Part shown: positions 7,041 through 11,270 of the stretch, piece by piece | How positions within the stretch are numbered: position 1 is the stretch's first letter | How the letters are laid out: every line of letters starts with the position of its first letter | Assembly: GCA_003154025.1 (NCBI GenBank) | Contig: PMCE01000366.1 | Span: 1 to 11,270, forward strand | DNA from: Syntrophaceae bacterium | Lineage (GTDB): Bacteria; Desulfobacterota; SM23-61 | DNA: 11,270 bases | Reading direction: 5' to 3' | Program-made: the position numbers and the translations under genes | The notes under the pieces: generated by a model | What the model saw: the letters and a program-made list of their open reading frames with translations, nothing else | The model's database searches: none | What the model was told of the DNA's origin: nothing

Positions 7041-8009
7041 TTATTTTTTGTTCAACCCCATCTTTCGGACTAGCTTTCCAATCTCATCAGATCTTTCTAC
7101 CACGTATTTTCCATAATCTTCTGAATTAAGGTATAAATGGTCCATATCCAACTTTTTCATCACCGCTTTAAATTCCTGATCATTCGTCGCTTCTCGAAAA
7201 GCATCATGAAGTTTCCTGACGATGGGCTGGGGCATTCCTTTCGGGCCGCAAATGCCCAAAGAGGCTAAAAAGCTAAAACCATAAATCTCTTTGGTCGTAG
7301 GTACCCGGGGATAATGATCCGCCCGTTGAATCCCATAAGTTGCCAAAAGCCGCAGTTTCCCGGCATCAACCAGGGGAATAAAACTCGAATCGCAGGAGAT
7401 CATATCCACATGCCCCCCCAGAAGCGCGGTACAGGATTCCGGAGCGCTCTTATAGGGGATGTGCCCTAATTCGATACCCGCGGAAGAACAAAACATTTCC
7501 ATCGCTATATGAACAGGAGTTCCTACCCCCGCTGATCCATAAAAGAGCTTCTGGGGGCTCTTTTTTATCTGTTCCACTAATTCCTGGATACTCTTTGCCT
7601 GCGAGTCAGCACGGACAACAATCCCGAATAAGAACCCCCCCCAACGTATGATTCGAGTAGGCTCAGCCACAGGGTCGAAATTCAATTCCCCCATATGAAA
7701 ATTAATAATCGGGCTATCGGTTATGACCCCAATGGTATAGCCATCCGGCTTGCTTCTAAGCACCAAATTGGGCCCGATCGTCCCTCCTCCTCCAGGTTTG
7801 TTCTCGCAGATAACCGGCTGCCCCAGGTATTTCCCGGCACCTTTGGCGAGAACTCTCGTCGACAGATCCGTTCCTCCCCCCGCTCCATAGGGGATCATTA
7901 AGTTTATGAATTTTGACGGGTATTCCGATGCCCAAGCGGAGAATTCTCCGGAATAAATAATACTGGTTAGGAATGATACTAAGATAATCAGCCCTTTATA
8001 AAAACCCAT
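7041..8009 (-). CDS. TctC/Bug-family periplasmic substrate-binding protein (tripartite tricarboxylate transporter type)
   Basis: With the start at 8009 (AGGAG 7 nt upstream) the product is 322 aa. Residues 1-28 are a typical signal peptide (basic start MGFYK, hydrophobic core, FSAWAS before EYPSKF). The longer in-frame ATG at 8111 would put 34 polar residues before this signal and is rejected. The mature part matches the TctC (PF03401) pattern: YPSKFINLMIPYGAGGGTD, ENKPGGGGTIG, KPDGYTIG, VPTTKE and GPKGMPQPIVRKLHDAF. These proteins bind dicarboxylates, tricarboxylates or aromatic/amino acids in the periplasm and hand them to a TctA/TctB membrane pair. No such pair is intact here, so it is an orphan receptor, as is common in this family. 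It is a clear paralogue of the other binding protein at 10366-11270. The base composition looks more AT-rich than in that paralogue. The ligand cannot be deduced. Confidence 0.93.
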   Translation of the reverse strand: MGFYKGLIILVSFLTSIIYSGEFSAWASEYPSKFINLMIPYGAGGGTDLSTRVLAKGAGKYLGQPVICENKPGGGGTIGPNLVLRSKPDGYTIGVITDSPIINFHMGELNFDPVAEPTRIIRWGGFLFGIVVRADSQAKSIQELVEQIKKSPQKLFYGSAGVGTPVHIAMEMFCSSAGIELGHIPYKSAPESCTALLGGHVDMISCDSSFIPLVDAGKLRLLATYGIQRADHYPRVPTTKEIYGFSFLASLGICGPKGMPQPIVRKLHDAFREATNDQEFKAVMKKLDMDHLYLNSEDYGKYVVERSDEIGKLVRKMGLNKK

Positions 8010-8068
8010 GATGCTTCTCCTTTGCCATCTATTCTTTTGATGAGAATTTTTTGTTAACCAAGTCGTAA

Positions 8069-8087
8069 CCTCCGGTAGAGCCGGAGG
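8069..8087. repeat. Hairpin upstream of the TctC gene
   Basis: CCTCCGG (8069-8075) and CCGGAGG (8081-8087) pair perfectly over 7 bp around TAGAG, about 60 nt upstream of the TctC start codon. The 295-bp spacer 8010-8304 between the TctC gene and the thiolase gene also holds a smaller stem (CCGCT/AGCGG near 8104-8116), the hairpin at 8270-8290, and a perfect TTGACA (minus, 8185-8190) without a good -10. No gene is seen in the spacer. The hairpins could separate expression of the TctC gene from the thiolase operon. Confidence 0.3.
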
Positions 8088-8269
8088 CTTGAAAATATGT
8101 GAACCGCTCAAAGCGGAATAAGTTTGGAGCCACCTAAAGTTGGCCTTCGCTTGGGTGCCAGGCTAGGGCGCAAGGTTCGGGAACTGTCAAACTCTTTGAT
8201 TACCCCAGCAAATCCGGGGATTTATCCAAGGCAAAATTAAACCGATAAGATTATTTCTGCTGCCTTACC

Positions 8270-8290
8270 CCGCAGGTCTGCCGGCTGCGG
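8270..8290 (-). repeat. Hairpin just after the thiolase stop codon
   Basis: CCGCAG and CTGCGG (8270-8275, 8285-8290) pair over 6 bp around a 9-nt loop, starting about 15 nt after the thiolase stop. It has no following T-run on the minus strand, so it is more likely a 3'-end stabilising or Rho-pausing structure than an intrinsic terminator. Confidence 0.25.
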
Positions 8291-8304
8291 AAACATTTTC
8301 CCCA

Positions 8305-9441
8305 TTACGCCTGCAGGATATGAACCGTGCAGGCATTGGCTTCCAGGCCCGCAATCGCACCCCCCCGGTTCATGGCCAATCCGGTCCGGGCATGGGGGAT
8401 CTGCCTTTTCCCAGCCTGCCCCCGCAGCTGCTTGCAGAGCTCATAGATCTGCGCGATGCCCGTAGCCCCGATCGGATGCCCCTTGGCCAGCAGCCCTCCG
8501 CTGGGATTGATGGGCTTTTTCCCGGTGAGCTCAATCGTGCCGTCCTCGATCCATTGAATCATGCCTCCGCGCGGGCAGAGCCCCAAACCTTCGACCCTTA
8601 GAATTTCGGCGATGGTGAAACAGTCGTGGACCTCGGCAAAGTCAATATCCTCGGGCCCGCATCCCGCCTGCTCGTAAGCATCCTGGGCGGTCCGCCAGGT
8701 TACATCCTCGAAGGTCATATCGATAAACCGTTCCGCCAGCTTACCGGATTTCAGGGAAGCAGCGACGATCCGGACCGGCTTCCCCCCGATACGCTTGGCC
8801 ACTTTTTCATTCACGATGACCGCCGCGGCGGCTCCGTTTGAATTGGTGTTGCTGTCATAGAGATGCAGCGGGTCTGCAATCATGGGGGAGTTCAATACGG
8901 TATCGATATCGATGAGTTCGCCGTAGGAGGCTTTCTCATTAAGATAGCCGTTTCGTTTGTTGATCACCGCGATTTTGGCCAATTGTTCCGGCCGCAGCCC
9001 GTAAGTCCACATGTACCGCCGAGCTCTCTGGGCATAAATGGCCGGGAAGTTATTCCCCAAGGTTCCTTCCAAATCATCTTCGTCAACAATCGGGCCCTTG
9101 AGTACCGCGGTCAGGTTTTCCACCCCCACGGCAAGGCCGATATCAATCCGCCCCAGGGCCACCGCCCAATACACTTCACGGAAAGCATTGGAGGCGCTGG
9201 AACAGCAATTCTCGATGTTGGTCACCGGAAGCCCGGTCACCCCGATTTCGGCCATTACCTTCTGGCCCACACCCGCTCCCCCGTATACGTTGCCGCAGTA
9301 GACCTCCTGAATGTCTCGCAGATCGATTCCGGCTTCCGCGACCGCTTCCCGAGTGGCGGCAGAAGCCATTTTTTCGACGCGAACCGTGGGGTCGCGGTGG
9401 AATTTCGTCATGGAGATGCCCAAAACGTACGCCTTGCCCAT
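8305..9441 (-). CDS. SCP2-type thiolase / acetyl-CoA acetyltransferase-like protein
   Basis: The 378-aa product has the thiolase fold in the shorter SCP-x/archaeal form. A nucleophilic cysteine lies in ENCCSSASNAF (about 77-87, Cys80 by alignment). The catalytic His pair is in EVHDCFT (His272) and GGLLAKGHPIGATG (His322), and the C-terminus has NRGG. Such enzymes cleave 3-ketoacyl-CoA with CoA, or run the reverse condensation, in the cytoplasm. The segment usually reading 'DCCPxSDGAAA' is DSNTNSNGAAA here (about 196-206), a noticeable change that may alter substrate fit. AAGGAG 6 nt before the ATG supports the start. The gene follows the DUF35 gene by 27 bp and the two probably form a complex, as in BbsAB of toluene degradation, archaeal acetoacetyl-CoA thiolase/HMG-CoA synthase assemblies and steroid side-chain enzymes. 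A role in acid or aromatic-derived acyl-CoA breakdown is inferred. Confidence 0.93.
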   Translation of the reverse strand: MGKAYVLGISMTKFHRDPTVRVEKMASAATREAVAEAGIDLRDIQEVYCGNVYGGAGVGQKVMAEIGVTGLPVTNIENCCSSASNAFREVYWAVALGRIDIGLAVGVENLTAVLKGPIVDEDDLEGTLGNNFPAIYAQRARRYMWTYGLRPEQLAKIAVINKRNGYLNEKASYGELIDIDTVLNSPMIADPLHLYDSNTNSNGAAAAVIVNEKVAKRIGGKPVRIVAASLKSGKLAERFIDMTFEDVTWRTAQDAYEQAGCGPEDIDFAEVHDCFTIAEILRVEGLGLCPRGGMIQWIEDGTIELTGKKPINPSGGLLAKGHPIGATGIAQIYELCKQLRGQAGKRQIPHARTGLAMNRGGAIAGLEANACTVHILQA

Positions 9442-9468
9442 ATTCGGCTCCTTCTCTTTTGAAACGCT

Positions 9469-9888
9469 TCAGTCCTTCTTTTCCCCTCCGGGAAGAACCG
9501 GCATGAATTTATAAACCATTCTCTTTTTGCCCGGATCGCGCATTGCCGTACCCTCGAAAACGAGTTTCATCTCCATGCCTATTCTCAGTTCTTCCGGTTT
9601 GCATCCGGTGATTTGTGAAAAGACACGGACTCCTTCTCTTTCAAAATCGACGCACCCGACCACATAGGGAACGGAAAAATCGGGGCTGCCCCGGTGGACA
9701 ATCGTAAAAGTGTATAATTTCCCTCCCTCTTTAAGCGTCTCGTCTTTAAGCGAGGTCTCCTGCAAGCACTTAATGCAGAGTTCTCGGCGGGGAAAAAAGC
9801 TGAGGCCGCATTGACTGCAGGTATTGATCAACAGATAACCTGATCCATCCTCCGTCAACTCAAACAATCCCTCCCTTACCGGGTCCAT
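9469..9888 (-). CDS. DUF35 zinc-ribbon / OB-fold acyl-CoA-associated protein (thiolase partner)
   Basis: The 139-aa product has an N-terminal zinc ribbon with CX2C pairs at 24/27 and 38/41 (CSQC, CIKC). An OB-fold follows at about 55-130, with VGCVDFEREGVRVFSQI and GMEMKLVFEGT. This is the DUF35_N plus DUF35 OB domain order. Family members bind next to thiolases or HMG-CoA synthase and help hold or pass acyl-CoA intermediates; BbsA is the anaerobic example. The length is normal. AAGGAG 5 nt before the ATG is a strong RBS. It is directly upstream of the thiolase gene with a 27-bp gap, so the two are almost certainly co-transcribed. Confidence 0.93.
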   Translation of the reverse strand: MDPVREGLFELTEDGSGYLLINTCSQCGLSFFPRRELCIKCLQETSLKDETLKEGGKLYTFTIVHRGSPDFSVPYVVGCVDFEREGVRVFSQITGCKPEELRIGMEMKLVFEGTAMRDPGKKRMVYKFMPVLPGGEKKD

Positions 9889-9927
9889 CCAGTCTCCTTT
9901 CTTACCGGGAAGGTGATCTTCACGGGG

Positions 9928-10299
9928 TTATTCCTTTATGACCTTCATCCCGATTTGCTTCATAACCCTTACTGCTTCCCTTTCCCAATCCTTCACGTAT
10001 TGAACCCATTCTTCCGTTTCCCTGGAAACGGGTATAAGATCATTTTTCTCCTCCACCTCCTGGAATCCCGGTTTCTGCCGGCCCTTGCACCATTCCGGCT
10101 CAAAGCGAGGAGGATCAATCTTTTCCCTCCCTTTTCAGCCCCATTGCGGCCTCAGGAAAATGGCAGCGAAAATCCCCGACACAAGACTGACACAAAAGGG
10201 CAGAAAACCCGGAACCGAACCAGCCATCTGTCCGGGTTTTAATGAGATGGAATCCATGGCTCCCAGGAAAGTTAAAATCAGCCAATGAAAAGTGACGAT
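9928..10299 (-). pseudogene. Probable remnant of TctB/TctC-like coding sequence, interrupted by TGA
   Basis: On the minus strand one frame stays open from 10299 to 9928 except for a single TGA at 10135-10137. The first part (ATG 10257, 40 aa: SVPGFLPFCVSLVSG plus hydrophobic IFAAIFL) resembles the first membrane segment of TctB proteins, with their 'GPGFFP' turn. The second part (68 aa, no ATG near its start) ends TEEWVQYVKDWEREAVRVMK followed by QIGMK. This lines up by eye with the C-terminal tails of the two TctC proteins in this window (for example SPEEYEKYLREEFDRMGK, then LVKRLGL). Neither part has a good RBS or full family length. I read it as decayed transporter DNA between the upstream TctC gene and DUF35. 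It could instead be an unrecognised short gene. A selenocysteine reading of this TGA is unlikely because no proper SECIS hairpin follows. Confidence 0.35.
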
Positions 10300-10365
10300 T
10301 CAATCCATCTTTATCTTCGGCTTCCCGTCTGATGCTTCGAATAGCAAGATCGGGGAGCAAAATCC

Positions 10366-11270
10366 TTAGGTCTTGTCCAACCCGAGTCTTTTTACCAGCT
10401 TACCCATCCGGTCAAATTCTTCCCGCAGGTATTTCTCGTACTCCTCGGGGCTCGAATAGCATCGGGTGATTTCGAATTTTTTCTGGGCCTCGATGAACTC
10501 GAGTTCATCCATGGCTTTCTTGAAGGCTTCATGGAGCCGGTTTACGATCGGTTTCGGGAGTCCTTTGGGTCCCACGATCCCCATATGGTTGCTGACCACG
10601 ACATCATAACCGACTTCTCTCAGCGTGGGAGCCTGGGGATAACGGGGAGTCCTCTGTTCTCCATAGGTGGCCAGCAGCCTGAATTTCCCCGCATCCACCA
10701 TCGGGGTCCAGCCGGAGGAGTTGGAAAGGACATCGATATGACCCCCCAGAAGGGCCGTGTTGATTTCTGCTCCGCCCTTGTAGGGGACGTGGACGAGCCG
10801 GATGCCCGCCGCCATGCTCAACTCTTCGATACCCAGGTGGCCCGAGCTTCCGGTCCCCGGGGTTCCATAGGACAGTTTGTCGGGATTTTTCTTGGCATAT
10901 TGGATCAGGTCCTGAATCGTTTTCCACTGCGAATCGGTCCGGACCAGAATGCCGTAAAGGTAGTCGCCCCAGCGCATGATGGGAGTCAGGTCGTTCAGCG
11001 GGTGAAAGTTCAGCTTGCCCATCTGATAGGCCTGCAGGGTGCTTCCCGTGAAGACGCCAATGGCGTACCCGTCCGCCGGCTTGCTGACCACCAGGGCGAC
11101 GCCCACGGTGCCCCCGCCGCCGGGTTTGTTCTCCCCGACCATGGTCTGGCCCAAATATTTCCTGGTGCCCATGGCCAGGGGGCGGGCGGTCAGGTCCGTG
11201 GAGCCCCCGGGGGGATAGGGGATGGTCAGGTTGATGGGCTTGTTCGGGTAAGACTGCCCCCAAACACACA
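10366..11270 (-). CDS. TctC/Bug-family periplasmic substrate-binding protein (N-terminus cut by window edge)
   Basis: The frame is open from the right edge for 300 residues to a TAA at 10366. It does not start at the internal ATG 11172: upstream residues read WGQSYPNKPINLTIPYPPGG, the conserved start of a mature TctC protein, so only the signal peptide is missing. The family motifs ENKPGGGGTVG, PADGYAIGV, APTLREVGYD and GPKGLPKPIVNRLHEAF are all present, as is the C-terminal SPEEYEKYLREEFDRMGK helix. It is paralogous to the binding protein at 7041-8009, roughly half identical by eye, but differs at the ligand-facing N-terminal loop (YPPGGSTD against YGAGGGTD). It may therefore bind a different acid. 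It is the first gene of the minus-strand run that leads into DUF35 and thiolase, which hints that its ligand feeds that pathway. Confidence 0.93.
   Translation of the reverse strand, partial: CVWGQSYPNKPINLTIPYPPGGSTDLTARPLAMGTRKYLGQTMVGENKPGGGGTVGVALVVSKPADGYAIGVFTGSTLQAYQMGKLNFHPLNDLTPIMRWGDYLYGILVRTDSQWKTIQDLIQYAKKNPDKLSYGTPGTGSSGHLGIEELSMAAGIRLVHVPYKGGAEINTALLGGHIDVLSNSSGWTPMVDAGKFRLLATYGEQRTPRYPQAPTLREVGYDVVVSNHMGIVGPKGLPKPIVNRLHEAFKKAMDELEFIEAQKKFEITRCYSSPEEYEKYLREEFDRMGKLVKRLGLDKT

Noticed and set aside
8010..8111. In-frame extension of the TctC protein to ATG 8111
   Set aside because: It would place 34 polar residues before a normal signal peptide, while ATG 8009 has a well-spaced AGGAG.
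8185..8190. Perfect TTGACA (minus strand) as the -35 of a TctC promoter; a similar box at 5902-5907
   Set aside because: No acceptable -10 hexamer is found 16-18 bp downstream in either case.
8863..9462. 199-aa plus-strand ORF
   Set aside because: It lies entirely opposite the thiolase gene, which has complete family motifs on the minus strand.
10135..10137. TGA at 10135-10137 as a second selenocysteine codon
   Set aside because: The following GGGAGG/CCUCCU stem has a 12-nt A-rich loop, lies too close to the UGA, and the flanking protein pieces resemble two different families with no Sec motif.
1..11270. CRISPR arrays, insertion sequences, rRNA or integrase genes
   Set aside because: No regularly spaced repeats, transposase or integrase motifs, or rRNA-like stretches were seen on either strand.

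Overview
The window carries seven protein-coding genes. One is cut by the left edge, one by the right edge, and one is a predicted selenoprotein read through an in-frame TGA. There is also one apparently decayed stretch of coding sequence. Every gene except the iron-sulfur flavoprotein lies on the minus strand. The gene content suggests an anaerobic bacterium of the Desulfobacterota ('deltaproteobacterial', Syntrophobacter/Desulfobacter-like) or a similar metagenomic lineage: orphan TctC-type binding proteins, a thiolase/DUF35 pair, an iron-sulfur flavoprotein, a Sec-containing protein and a PAS/GAF hybrid-type histidine kinase. This assignment is an inference from gene content, because there is no rRNA or other marker in the window.

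Layout. 1-2492 (-): membrane histidine kinase (Cache, GAF, two PAS, start of HisKA), running off the left edge exactly at the phospho-acceptor H-box. 2493-3409: about 900 bp without a convincing gene, holding a candidate promoter for the kinase, a terminator-like hairpin and small inverted repeats. 3410-5179 (-): a 589-residue UGSC-family selenoprotein, the most interesting feature here. A TGA at 4832-4834 splits it into two ORFs for any standard gene caller, but the frame stays open through it, the next residues form a UGAC (UxxC) redox motif, all three cysteines of the protein sit within seven residues of the TGA, and a stem with a GGUC apical loop lies 25 nt downstream, as expected for a bacterial SECIS element. 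A good promoter/leader/RBS precedes it. 5469-5825 (-): a small protein with an N-terminal helix-turn-helix and a C-terminal Cys/His cluster. 6281-6847 (+): an iron-sulfur flavoprotein (Isf-like) with a CX2CX2CX7C cluster.

7041-11270 (-) is a carboxylate/acyl-CoA region. In transcription order it contains a TctC-like periplasmic binding protein (cut by the right edge), a decayed stretch with TctB-like and TctC-like features, a DUF35 zinc-ribbon/OB-fold protein, a SCP2-type thiolase 27 bp behind it, and a second TctC-like binding protein. The DUF35/thiolase pair is the arrangement known for BbsAB-type and archaeal thiolase complexes. Its placement between two paralogous binding proteins suggests uptake of an organic acid followed by CoA-thiolytic breakdown, but no transporter membrane genes (TctA/TctB) are intact here.

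How the parts may interact is inference only. The selenoprotein and iron-sulfur flavoprotein look like redox genes. The thiolase module looks like catabolism of an unknown acid. The kinase is a candidate sensor whose ligand and regulator lie outside the window.
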